Assembly (NCBI RefSeq): GCF_013030945.1
Contig: NZ_JABBXF010000014.1
Coordinates: forward strand, 1-64,000
Direction of reading: 5' to 3'
From: Streptomyces morookaense
Lineage (GTDB): Bacteria; Actinomycetota; Actinomycetes; Streptomycetales; Streptomycetaceae
DNA length: 64,000 nucleotides
Shown here: one piece after another, positions 9,250 to 17,503 of the stretch
Layout: each line of letters opens with the position of its first letter
Position numbering within the stretch: position 1 is the stretch's first letter
Notes under the pieces: model-generated
The model's input: only the letters and a program-made list of their open reading frames with translations
Database searches by the model: none
What the model was told of the DNA's origin: nothing
Made by a program: the position numbers and the translations under genes

Positions 9250-9261
9250 GCGGCTCCGCCC

Positions 9262-10323
9262 CTACTTCCCCGCGCCGATCGCGAACGGCAGTTCCCGGGA
9301 GGAGAAGGACTGGTCGCCGTTCGACACGGCGATGCCCGACTCCGCGGTGGCCACGTCCGCCGGAGCCGTGCGGGACACCGCGACCCGCAGCCGGTAGTCG
9401 GCCGTCGCGCCCGGTGCGACGGAGCGGGACGACGGGCGCAGCGGCGTGCTCATGCCGGGGTCGCAGCCGTTGGCGACCAGCGGGACCCGTTCCCAGCCGT
9501 GGCCGGCGCGGTACTGCTGGAGGATCAGGTCGGCCGGGCGCAGGGCGTGGCTCCTGCCGGCCCCGTACGCGAAGTACGAGACGGCGATGGCCGGATACGT
9601 CCGGCCGGTGGTGTTCTTGACGGTCAGGGTGAACGGGCGTGCCGCCCCGCCCCGCGTCAGCGTGACGCCCTTGGCCGGCCAGCCGGTGACCGTCGTCGTC
9701 GGCCGGGTCGCGGCGGACGTGCGGGCCGGGGCCCGGTAGGTGTGGCCGCGGCCGTCGTCAACGGTCGCGGTGACGGTGAGCGTGCCGGGGCGGTCGAGGT
9801 CCTGCAGCCGCAGGGCCACCGTCTGCGGGTGGCGGGCGTCCGCGGACGTCGTCACGGGGAAGGTGAAGACGCCGTGAGTCGGCGCACTGCCGCCGCCGGG
9901 GCCCGTCTTGAGGTCCGTCCAGGTCCGGGTCGCGGGCACGTAGCGCTGCACGACCAGGGAGTCGGTGCTGAAGCCGCGGCTGTCGACGTCCAGCCGCACC
10001 GTCCCCTTGCGGACCGGCGTGCGCAGGGTGACGGCGGAGGAGGACCAGAGCCCGATGGGCAGTTCGGGGGCCAGGCTGTAGGAGATCTGCTGTGCCGCGT
10101 TCCCGACGGCCTTGAGGTCGGGGGCCGGTGCCGCCTCGGGCACGGCCGCCGCCCGCCCGGCGAGGGCCCCGCAGGCGGTCCGGACCGCCGCCCGCCCGCC
10201 GGCCGCCTGGCCGGCTCCCGCCGCGCTCATGACGAGCGCCAGTCCCGCGGCCAGGACCACGGCCGGTCTCGCGGCGGACCGCAGTGCCGACGACGACCGT
10301 TGTTGCGCGAATTTGTGCGTCAT
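9262..10323 (-). CDS. Secreted protein of unknown function
   Basis: A 353-aa protein with a signal peptide (hydrophobic core at about residues 22-38, AAG sites after it) and a mature part rich in beta-strand patterns such as TLTVTATVDDGRGHTYR and RPFTLTVKNTTGRTYPAI, suggesting two or three Ig-like domains. Two of its few cysteines (in RTACGAL and ANGCDPG) could pair. The ATG at 10323 has GGGGAG at good spacing; an upstream in-frame start would add a stretch with no signal-peptide character. No family recognised. It probably acts at the cell surface or is released. Confidence 0.7.
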   Translation of the reverse strand: MTHKFAQQRSSSALRSAARPAVVLAAGLALVMSAAGAGQAAGGRAAVRTACGALAGRAAAVPEAAPAPDLKAVGNAAQQISYSLAPELPIGLWSSSAVTLRTPVRKGTVRLDVDSRGFSTDSLVVQRYVPATRTWTDLKTGPGGGSAPTHGVFTFPVTTSADARHPQTVALRLQDLDRPGTLTVTATVDDGRGHTYRAPARTSAATRPTTTVTGWPAKGVTLTRGGAARPFTLTVKNTTGRTYPAIAVSYFAYGAGRSHALRPADLILQQYRAGHGWERVPLVANGCDPGMSTPLRPSSRSVAPGATADYRLRVAVSRTAPADVATAESGIAVSNGDQSFSSRELPFAIGAGK

Positions 10324-10372
10324 CCCGTGCTCCCCGCATGCGAGTTGTCCGTACGACTGTGCACCTTCGGCC

Positions 10373-11158
10373 TCAGAGAGTGCCTTCCACAGGGGATGGT
10401 TCCCCACCAGGAACAGAATTCCCTCGGATGTCGGTGACGATCCGGTGGATCAGGGCGGACGGATCGGGCTGCAGGTAGAAATGGCCGCCCTCCAGGACGT
10501 GCGCGCCCACGAACCGGCTGCTGTGCGCCGCCCAGGTCTCCATCAGGTGCGGGAGGGCGCCCTTGTCGGCGTCGCCCGAGAACACCGACAGCGGAACGGG
10601 CAGCGGTACGGCCGCCCGCGGCTGCCAGGTCTCGGCGAGCTGCAGGTCGGCGCGGAGGATGGGTTCGAGGTAGGCCCAGAGCCCGGGCTCCTCCAGGACC
10701 TCGCGCGGTGTGCCGCCCATTTCCAGGACGGCGGTGCGCAGTTCGGCGTCGGGCAGGTCGAAGCGGCGTCCGTCGCGGCGCGGGTGGTGCTCGGGCGCCC
10801 TGACGGCGGAGAGGCCCAGCCAGCACGGCAGCGGCAGGCCGTGGTCGCGCAGGGCGAGGGTCAGTTCGTAGGCGGCGATGGCGCCCATGCTGTGGCCGAA
10901 GACCGCATAGGGCCGGTCCGTCCAGGGCCGGACGTCCTCCAGGAAGACGCCGGCCAGTTCGTCCGCCGTGCGGGCCGGGGCGCCGCGGCGGGTGCCGCGG
11001 CCGGGCGCCTCCAGCAGGCACAGTTCCCACTCGGGCGGCAGGTGGCCGGCCCAGGCGCGGTACGGGACGTGGGAGCCGCCCGCGTGGTGCAGGACGAAGA
11101 GGCGAAGGCGGGGGTCCGGGACGGGACGGGGGCGGATGACGGCGTCGGTCGTGCTCAC
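10373..11158 (-). CDS. Type II thioesterase (orphan)
   Basis: A 261-aa alpha/beta-hydrolase of the external thioesterase family that clears stalled acyl groups from carrier proteins of polyketide and non-ribosomal peptide synthetases. The opening RLFVLHHAGGSHVPYRAW, the nucleophile elbow GHSMGA (S90), the acid FSGDADK (D196) and the histidine GGHFYLQ (H226) are all present, and length is normal. The start is a GTG. No PKS, NRPS or carrier-protein gene lies in the window, so it would work in trans or is a relic of a lost cluster. Confidence 0.9.
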   Translation of the reverse strand: MSTTDAVIRPRPVPDPRLRLFVLHHAGGSHVPYRAWAGHLPPEWELCLLEAPGRGTRRGAPARTADELAGVFLEDVRPWTDRPYAVFGHSMGAIAAYELTLALRDHGLPLPCWLGLSAVRAPEHHPRRDGRRFDLPDAELRTAVLEMGGTPREVLEEPGLWAYLEPILRADLQLAETWQPRAAVPLPVPLSVFSGDADKGALPHLMETWAAHSSRFVGAHVLEGGHFYLQPDPSALIHRIVTDIRGNSVPGGEPSPVEGTL

Positions 11159-11247
11159 TGATCAACTCTGCACGAGCCGTTCGAAGGGCGTCAAGGCACG
11201 CGGTGACGGGCGACCCGCGCCCCGACGGGGCGCGGGACCTGTCGGCG

Positions 11248-11934
11248 TTACTTCGGGTCGGCCGGTGCGAGTTCCTTCACCCGGATCTTCTTCGCCGGGT
11301 CCTTCTGCATGGCGTCCCTCTTCACAGGGTCCTTCTTCGCCGGATTCTTCCTGCCGGTCGTCTTCTTGCCGTACCCCTTCTTGGCCGGGTCCTTCTTGGG
11401 AGCATCCCGCTTCGAGGGGTCCACCTTCTTCATGCACTTGTGGATCACATCGAGGTGCCGGGCGACGACCGGCCGCGCGTCGCGGGCCGCGTCGCGCGAG
11501 GCCGCGTCCTGGCCGTGGGAGATCTCGTCGTCGAGCAGCGTCATCGCCTGCATGTGCCCGGCTTCCTCGGCCGTCAGCCAGAGCTTGTCGTACGTCTTGG
11601 TACGGGCGTTCGCCCTGAGCGTCTTGAGGACCACCTGCTGGTCGGCCGGGATGTCCGAGGACAGGGACACGTCCTGCCGGTGGGCGATGTCACGGATGAT
11701 CCTGTCGATCTTCTCGTGGTTCATCACCATCATCCTGCCGGCGTCCCGCGTGCACCGGTACACGGCGTGCTTCACGGCATCCTTGCTCGCCTGGATCTGG
11801 GCGATGTTGGCCTGGTGGAAGGTTCTCAGGAAGGCTTCGTCGCGGGGGCACTCCGTGGCCAGTGCCGTGCCCGCGGACGCCCCGGCCAGGACGATGGCCG
11901 CAATCGCCGTGGTCACCCGGTGTGGCATGCGCAT
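11248..11934 (-). CDS. Exported DUF4142-like protein with basic tail
   Basis: A 228-aa protein: signal peptide (about 1-27), a helical ferritin-like DUF4142-type domain (about 28-165, with NIAQIQASKDAVKHAV and MVMNHEKIDRIIRDIA), and a lysine-rich tail of about 50 residues built from imperfect KKDPAKK units. The domain is common in exported bacterial proteins; its function is unsettled. The tail resembles histone-H1-like or cell-wall-binding basic tails and is the unusual part. The ATG at 11934 follows GGGAGCAG by about nine bases. Six bases further in is a second in-frame ATG. Confidence 0.78.
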   Translation of the reverse strand: MRMPHRVTTAIAAIVLAGASAGTALATECPRDEAFLRTFHQANIAQIQASKDAVKHAVYRCTRDAGRMMVMNHEKIDRIIRDIAHRQDVSLSSDIPADQQVVLKTLRANARTKTYDKLWLTAEEAGHMQAMTLLDDEISHGQDAASRDAARDARPVVARHLDVIHKCMKKVDPSKRDAPKKDPAKKGYGKKTTGRKNPAKKDPVKRDAMQKDPAKKIRVKELAPADPK

Positions 11935-12117
11935 GTTTCGCTGCTCCCTCTGCTCGACGGGGCGTCCCGGTCGACGCCCCACGCAGAGCAGATGCCTGCC
12001 CGGCCGCGCCCGGCGTCCGCGCGCCGCACGCCTCCAGTCGCCCCAATGGAGCAGGCAGGAGGGGGGAATCGCGAGGGCGGCGGCCGGGCGGCCGTGCCGG
12101 ATGCCCGGCCGCCGCCC

Positions 12118-13788
12118 TCAGACGCCGGCCGTCCGCCGGGCCGGCCGCAGGTAGCCCGCCCAGGTGACCGCGAGGCAGAGCAGGTAGAGGGCGAGGAACG
12201 CCGCGTAGGCCGGCTCGCCCGAGCCGCTGTCGAGGAAGGCCTGGCGGAACGCGATGTTGACGAGCACTCCGCCGAGGGCGCCGACCGCGCCGGCGATGCC
12301 CATCAGGGCGCTCGCGTGCCGGTGGGACCGCTCCTCGGCGGCCCGCATGTCCGTCCCGGCGGCGGCCCCGCGGCGCAGCTCGGCGCGGAAGATGCCGGGG
12401 ATCATCTTGTACGTCGAGCCGTTGCCGGCGCCGCTGAGGACGAAGAGCAGCACGAAGCCCGCCAGGAACAGCGGCAGGGAGTGGCGCTGCGAGGCGACCA
12501 GGACGAGCAGGGTGCCGGCGGCCATGGCGGCGAAGGTCCAGAACGTGACCCGGGCCCCTCCCCACCGGTCCGCCAGCCAGCCGCCCACGGGCCGCGCGAG
12601 CGAGCCCAGGAGCGGTCCGAGGAAGGTGAGCGCGGCGGCCCGTACCGGGGTCGGGAAGGAGTCGGGGAACTGCACCAGCAGCACCTGCCCGAAGGCGAAG
12701 CCGAAGCCGATGAAGGAGCCGAAGGTGCCGATGTAGAGGAGGGAGACCAGCCAGGTGTGCGGGTTGCGGCTCACCTCGCGCAGCGGGCGCCCGGCGGGCC
12801 GCACATGGGCCAGGTCGTCCATGCGCAGGAACGCAGCCGTGGCCGCGGCCACGACCAGCGGGATGTAGAGGAGCGGGAGGATCCGGGGGTGTGCGGCGCC
12901 CGCGGTCGCCAGGACGGCGAGTCCGAGCAGCTGGACGGCGGGGACGCCGAGGTTGCCGCCGCCCGCGTTGATGCCCAGGACGCGGCCCTTGAGGCGCTGC
13001 GGGTAGAAGGAGTTGATGTTGGCCATGGAGGAGGCGAAGTTCCCTCCGCCGACCCCGGCGACGGCCGCGACGGCGAGGAGCGTGCCGTAGGAGACGCCGG
13101 GGTGCAGGACCCAGGCGGTCAGCGCGGTCGGGACGAGCAGGGCGAGCGCGCTGACGACGGTCCAGGTGCGGCCGCCGAAGACGGCCACCGCGACGGTGTA
13201 GGGCAGCCGCAGCACCGAGCCCGCCAGGGTCGGCACCGCGGTGAGGAGGAACTTGCCGGCCGGGTCGATGCCGTACTCGGGCCCGAGGAAGAGGACGAGC
13301 ACCGACCACAGGCTCCAGACGGAGAAGCCGATGTGCTCGCACAGCACCGAGTGAACGAGGTTGCGCCGCGCGACACGGGCGCCGGTGGTCTCCCAGAACA
13401 CCGGGTCCTCCGGCCGCCATTCGGTGATGCGGTGCGGCCGCGCGGCGGGGGCCTCGGTGATGCGTACGGGCCAGACGGGCAGCGCGGCCGGGGTGTCCTC
13501 CTCGTCGAGACAAGCGCCCGAACGCAGGTCGAAGGCCTGCTTGTACATGGGCGAGGCGACCACCGGCACTCCGGCCCGGCTGCCGAGGATGCCCCGGGAG
13601 ATCACGTGGGCCCCGCTGAACGGGTCCTGGTTGCCGACCGCGTAGAGCTCGCCCGCGCGGTCGCGGAAGAGCGCCACCTGGTGGCCGTCGACGAGCACGG
13701 TCACCCCGCGCCCGGGCTGCAGTTCGTCGTAGCCGCACACGGGCCGCCAGCCGCCGCCCGCGTCGATCTCGACCGTCCGTGTGCTCAT
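12118..13788 (-). CDS. NirD-NarK fusion: nitrite reductase small subunit joined to nitrate/nitrite transporter
   Basis: A 556-aa open frame. Residues 1-110 are a Rieske-fold NirD domain (GWRPVCGYDEL, LYAVGNQDPFSGAHV, SPMYKQAFDLRSGACL) that, as in other NirD proteins, lacks the iron-sulfur ligands. Residues about 122-556 are an MFS transporter of the NarK/NasA-permease family (RRNLVHSVLCEHIGFSVWSL, GVGGGNFASSMANINSFYP, GTFGSFIGFGFAFG). No ATG or GTG lies between the NirD end and the NarK start region, so the two appear translated as one protein. The ATG overlaps the nirB stop (ATGA). These proteins are normally separate. A missed frameshift is unlikely because both domains share the frame. Confidence 0.85.
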   Translation of the reverse strand: MSTRTVEIDAGGGWRPVCGYDELQPGRGVTVLVDGHQVALFRDRAGELYAVGNQDPFSGAHVISRGILGSRAGVPVVASPMYKQAFDLRSGACLDEEDTPAALPVWPVRITEAPAARPHRITEWRPEDPVFWETTGARVARRNLVHSVLCEHIGFSVWSLWSVLVLFLGPEYGIDPAGKFLLTAVPTLAGSVLRLPYTVAVAVFGGRTWTVVSALALLVPTALTAWVLHPGVSYGTLLAVAAVAGVGGGNFASSMANINSFYPQRLKGRVLGINAGGGNLGVPAVQLLGLAVLATAGAAHPRILPLLYIPLVVAAATAAFLRMDDLAHVRPAGRPLREVSRNPHTWLVSLLYIGTFGSFIGFGFAFGQVLLVQFPDSFPTPVRAAALTFLGPLLGSLARPVGGWLADRWGGARVTFWTFAAMAAGTLLVLVASQRHSLPLFLAGFVLLFVLSGAGNGSTYKMIPGIFRAELRRGAAAGTDMRAAEERSHRHASALMGIAGAVGALGGVLVNIAFRQAFLDSGSGEPAYAAFLALYLLCLAVTWAGYLRPARRTAGV

Positions 13789-16322
13789 CGCGCCGCCACC
13801 TCCGCCGCCGTGGCGGGGCGGATCTGCCCGCGCTCGGGCATGAAGCGCACCGTGGGGTCCGGGATTCCGGGCGCGTTGGCGAACGACACGAAGCGGCGCA
13901 GCCGTTCGGGGTCGTCGAGGGTGGCCCGCCATTCGTCCTCGTAGGTCGCGATGTGCCGGGCCATGAGGTCGTCGAGTTCGGCGCAGATGCCGAGTGCGTC
14001 GTCCATGACGACGGCCCGCAGGTGGTCGAGTCCGCCCTCCAGCCGTTCCAGCCAGGGGGCGGTGCGTTCCAGGCGGTCGGCGGTACGGATGTAGAACATC
14101 AGGAACCGGTCGATGGTGCGCAGCAGGGTGGCGTGGTCCAGGTCGGCGGCGAGCAGGTCGGCGTGGCGCGGGGTGGTGCCGCCGTTGCCGCCGACGTAGA
14201 GGTTCCAGCCCTGGGCGGTGGCGATCACGCCGAAGTCCTTGCTCTGCGCCTCCGCGCATTCGCGGGCGCAGCCGGAGACCGCGGCCTTGAGCTTGTGCGG
14301 GGCGCGCAGGCCGCGGTAGCGCAGCTCCAGTTCGATGGCCAGGCCGACCGAGTCCTGCACGCCGTAGCGGCACCAGGTCCGCCCGACGCAGGACTTGACG
14401 GTGCGCAGGGCCTTTCCGTAGGCGTGGCCGGATTCGAAGCCGGCGTCCACGAGGCGGCGCCAGATGTGCGGGAGCTGGTCGACGGTGGCGCCGAAGAGGT
14501 CGATCCGCTGCCCGCCGGTGATCTTGGTGTAGAGGCCGAAGTCGCGGGCGATCTCGCCGATCGTGATGAGTCCGGCGGCGGTGATCTCGCCGCCGGGGAC
14601 GCGGGGCACCACCGAATAGGAGCCGTTGCGCTGGAGGTTGGCGAGGAAGTGGTCGTTGGTGTCCTGGAGTGCGGCCTGTTCGCCGTCCAGGACGTGGCCG
14701 TTGCCGAGGGCGGCGAGGATGGAGGCGACGGCGGGCTTGCAGATGTCGCAGCCCTCGCCGCGGCCGTGTTCGTCGATCAGGCGCGAGAACGAGGTGATGC
14801 CCTTGACCCGGATGATCTCGTACAGTTCGGCCCGCGTGCGGTCGAAGTGCTCGCACAGCCCGCGCGGCCGGGACGCCTGCGGGCCGAGGGCCTCGCCGAC
14901 GATGCACTCCAGCGCCTTGGTGCAGGAGCCGCAGCCGGTACCGGCCTTGGTGAGCCGCTTCACCGAGGGCACGTCCGTGCAGCCCTTGTCCGTGACGGCC
15001 GAACACAGGGCGCCCTTGGTGACGTTGTGGCAGGAGCAGACGACCGCCTCGTCCGGCAGGGACGCCGGCCCCGCCGCGGCCGGTCCGGCGGAGGCGGGCA
15101 GCACGAGCTGTTCGGGCGGGGTGGTGAGCGGGTTGCCGGCCGCGGCGAGCGGGCGCAGCAGGTCGTAGGAGTCGGCGTCGCCGACGAGGACGCCGCCGAC
15201 GAGCCGGCCCTCGGGGTCGATGCACAGCTTCTTGTAGACGCCCTCGCGGCTGTTGGAGTAGAGCACTTCGAGGACGCCGTCGCCGGTGCCGTGCGGGTCG
15301 CCGAAGGCGGCGACCTCGACGCCGAGGAGCTTGAGCCGGGTGGCGGTGTCGGCACCGGTGAAGCTGCCGCGGCCGCCGGTGAGTTCGGCCGCCGCGGCCT
15401 CGGCCATGGCGTAGCCGGGGGCGACGAGCCCGTACACGCGTCCGTCGGCGGCCAGGGCGCATTCGCCGATGGCGAGGATGTGCGGGTCGGCGGTGCGGCA
15501 GGCGGCGTCCACGACGATGCCGCCGCGTTCGCCGACGGGCAGTCCGCAGTCGCGGGCCAGCCGGTCGCGGGGGCGTACGCCTGCGGCGAAGACGACGAGG
15601 TGGGCGTCGAGGGAAGTGCCGTCGGACAGCACCATCCGCCCGGCGGAGCCGTCGGCCGCGGCTTCGACGGCCTTCGCCGCGGTGCCGGTGCGGACGCCCA
15701 CGCCCATGCTCTCGATCTCGCGGCGCAGTGCGGCGCCACCGCCCTCGTCGACCTGGACGGCCATCAACCTGGGGGCGAATTCGACGACATGGGTGGTCAG
15801 GCCCATGGCCAGCATGGCACCGGCCGCCTCCAGGCCGAGCAGTCCGCCGCCGACGACGACGCCCGTGGTGACCCCGGGCTGTCCGGCCCGGGCGCGGATG
15901 GCCTCCAGGTCCTCCAGGGTGCGGTAGACGAAGCAGCCGGGGAGGTCGTGTCCGGGGACGGGCGGTACGAAGGGGGCGGAGCCGGTGGCCAGGACGAGGG
16001 TGTCGTAGGCGACGGTCCGCCCCGAGCGGGTGGTGACGGTGCGGCGGTCGCGGTCGATCGCGGTGGCGGGGTCGCCGAGGTGCAGGTCGATGCCGTGCGC
16101 GGCGGCGAAGCCGTCGGGCCACAGGGAGAGTTCCTCGGCCGTGGTGCCGGAGAACCACGAGGTGAGGTGCACGCGGTCGTAGGCGGGCCGGGGCTCCTCG
16201 GCGAGCACGGTGACGCGCTGTGCGAGCGGGCCGCGGTCGGCGAGCGCCTGGAGGAAGCGCTGGCCGACCATGCCGTGGCCGACGAGCACGAGGCGGGGAC
16301 GGGGGTCGTTCGGGTCCCTCAT
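13785..16322 (-). CDS. nirB: Assimilatory nitrite reductase [NAD(P)H] large subunit
   Basis: An 845-aa cytoplasmic enzyme reducing nitrite to ammonium. Order of domains: two Rossmann FAD/NAD modules (about 10-320, starting RLVLVGHGMVGQRF), NirB-type linker, a BFD [2Fe-2S] domain with CSC (C429, C431) and GTGCGSC, then the sulfite/nitrite reductase ferredoxin-like and siroheme/[4Fe-4S] domains. Cluster cysteines are C645, C651, C685 and C689 in CVGRTWC and CARECAE. The ATG at 16322 has AGGAG seven bases upstream and overlaps the stop of the preceding gene; the stop overlaps nirD-narK. Siroheme would come from the CbiX-like gene at 20933. Confidence 0.95.
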   Translation of the reverse strand: MRDPNDPRPRLVLVGHGMVGQRFLQALADRGPLAQRVTVLAEEPRPAYDRVHLTSWFSGTTAEELSLWPDGFAAAHGIDLHLGDPATAIDRDRRTVTTRSGRTVAYDTLVLATGSAPFVPPVPGHDLPGCFVYRTLEDLEAIRARAGQPGVTTGVVVGGGLLGLEAAGAMLAMGLTTHVVEFAPRLMAVQVDEGGGAALRREIESMGVGVRTGTAAKAVEAAADGSAGRMVLSDGTSLDAHLVVFAAGVRPRDRLARDCGLPVGERGGIVVDAACRTADPHILAIGECALAADGRVYGLVAPGYAMAEAAAAELTGGRGSFTGADTATRLKLLGVEVAAFGDPHGTGDGVLEVLYSNSREGVYKKLCIDPEGRLVGGVLVGDADSYDLLRPLAAAGNPLTTPPEQLVLPASAGPAAAGPASLPDEAVVCSCHNVTKGALCSAVTDKGCTDVPSVKRLTKAGTGCGSCTKALECIVGEALGPQASRPRGLCEHFDRTRAELYEIIRVKGITSFSRLIDEHGRGEGCDICKPAVASILAALGNGHVLDGEQAALQDTNDHFLANLQRNGSYSVVPRVPGGEITAAGLITIGEIARDFGLYTKITGGQRIDLFGATVDQLPHIWRRLVDAGFESGHAYGKALRTVKSCVGRTWCRYGVQDSVGLAIELELRYRGLRAPHKLKAAVSGCARECAEAQSKDFGVIATAQGWNLYVGGNGGTTPRHADLLAADLDHATLLRTIDRFLMFYIRTADRLERTAPWLERLEGGLDHLRAVVMDDALGICAELDDLMARHIATYEDEWRATLDDPERLRRFVSFANAPGIPDPTVRFMPERGQIRPATAAEVAAR

Positions 16323-17503
16323 GCGGGGGCTCCTTCGGCGGAGAAGGCGGGCGGGGGGTGTCCGGTGAGCAGGTGGACGGGGTCGGGGAGCAGGGGCTGC
16401 CCGTGTCCGACGGCTTCGGCGATCTCGCCCACGGCGGCGAGGTCGCCGATGAGGGCCGCCCCGACGAGGCGGGCGTCGCGCAGGATGAGGCTCTTGTGGA
16501 TGCCGCGGGTGGCGTCGGAGAGGCGGAGGGTGTCGGTGTCCGGTCCGGGGGACGCGGAGGCGCCGAAGGCGGCGATCTCCAGTGCCCCGGCCGTGAGCCG
16601 GAGCCGGTCGGGGGATCCGTGGTAGCGGGGGCGGGCGCCGGACAGCCGGGCGGCGAGGATGTCGGCCTGTTCCCAGGCGGGTTCGGCGCGGCCGTGCACG
16701 GTGCCGCGATGCTCGGCGCAGTCGCCGATCGCGTACACCCCGGGGGCGGAGGCGGCCAGGGTGTCGTCGACGACGATGCCGGTGCGGACGGCGAGTCCGG
16801 CGGCGCGGGCCAGGCGGGTGCGGGGCCGGACTCCGCAGGCGAGCAGGAGCGGGCCGTCGTCCGGCACGCCCGTGGTGTCCGCGCCGGTGCGGACGTCGAC
16901 GCCCGCGGCTTCGAGGGTCCGGCGCACGATGGTGGCGGCCTGCGCGTCCAGGTGCCGTTCCAGCAGGTGCGGTTCGCGGTGGACGAGCCGTACCGCGCAC
17001 CCGAGAGTGGCGAGGGCCTGGGCGGCGGCGATGCCGAGGACTCCCCCGCCGATCACGGTGGCCCGTCCTGCGGCCTGCGCGTCCCGGACGATGCCGGCGC
17101 AGTCGGCCAGGGTGCGCAGTACGTGGGCGCCCGGCCGGAGTTCGCGGCCGCCGGGGGCGAACAGGCCGGGCACGGGCGGCAGTACGGGTGCGGCCCCGGT
17201 GGCGAGGACGAGGGTGTCGTAGGCGGCCGTCTCGCCGGTGGCGGTGCGCAGCGTGCGGGCGGCCGGGTCGAGCGCGACGACTTCGGTGCCCGTGCGGACG
17301 GTTGCCCCGCCGGCGGGCAGCGTCAGCGTGTCCGGCGCGTACCGGCCGGTGAGCACCCCGGCGAGCAGGGCACGGTTGTAGGGGGCGTGCGGTTCCTGCC
17401 CGTAGAGGGTGATGTCCAATGCCTCGGTGTGCAGGCGCAGTTGCTGGGCGAGGCGGGCGGCGGCCATCCCGGCGCCGACGACGGCGATGCGGGCGGTGGT
17501 CAC
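16319..17503 (-). CDS. FAD-dependent NAD(P)-disulfide-type oxidoreductase, likely nitrate reductase electron donor
   Basis: A 394-aa flavoprotein resembling the N-terminal half of NirB: FAD-binding IAVVGAGMAAARLAQQL at the start, NAD-binding ATVIGGGVLGIAAAQAL near residue 160, and the flavin-site GVYAIGDCAEH near 285. It sits between nasA and nirB with GTGA and ATGA overlaps, so all four genes are translationally coupled. In other nitrate-assimilation operons an FAD subunit passes electrons from NAD(P)H to the molybdenum subunit; that role fits here but is inferred. The GTG start at 17503 is set by its overlap with the nasA stop. Confidence 0.85.
   Translation of the reverse strand: MTTARIAVVGAGMAAARLAQQLRLHTEALDITLYGQEPHAPYNRALLAGVLTGRYAPDTLTLPAGGATVRTGTEVVALDPAARTLRTATGETAAYDTLVLATGAAPVLPPVPGLFAPGGRELRPGAHVLRTLADCAGIVRDAQAAGRATVIGGGVLGIAAAQALATLGCAVRLVHREPHLLERHLDAQAATIVRRTLEAAGVDVRTGADTTGVPDDGPLLLACGVRPRTRLARAAGLAVRTGIVVDDTLAASAPGVYAIGDCAEHRGTVHGRAEPAWEQADILAARLSGARPRYHGSPDRLRLTAGALEIAAFGASASPGPDTDTLRLSDATRGIHKSLILRDARLVGAALIGDLAAVGEIAEAVGHGQPLLPDPVHLLTGHPPPAFSAEGAPA

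Noticed and set aside
10373..11158. Thioesterase as evidence of a PKS/NRPS cluster in the window
   Set aside because: No synthase, carrier protein or activating enzyme is present on either side.
13789..16158. N-terminal 790 codons of the long frame that continues into nirD-narK
   Set aside because: This part is out of frame with nirB on the same strand and reads as Arg/Pro-rich noise; the real protein starts at 13788.
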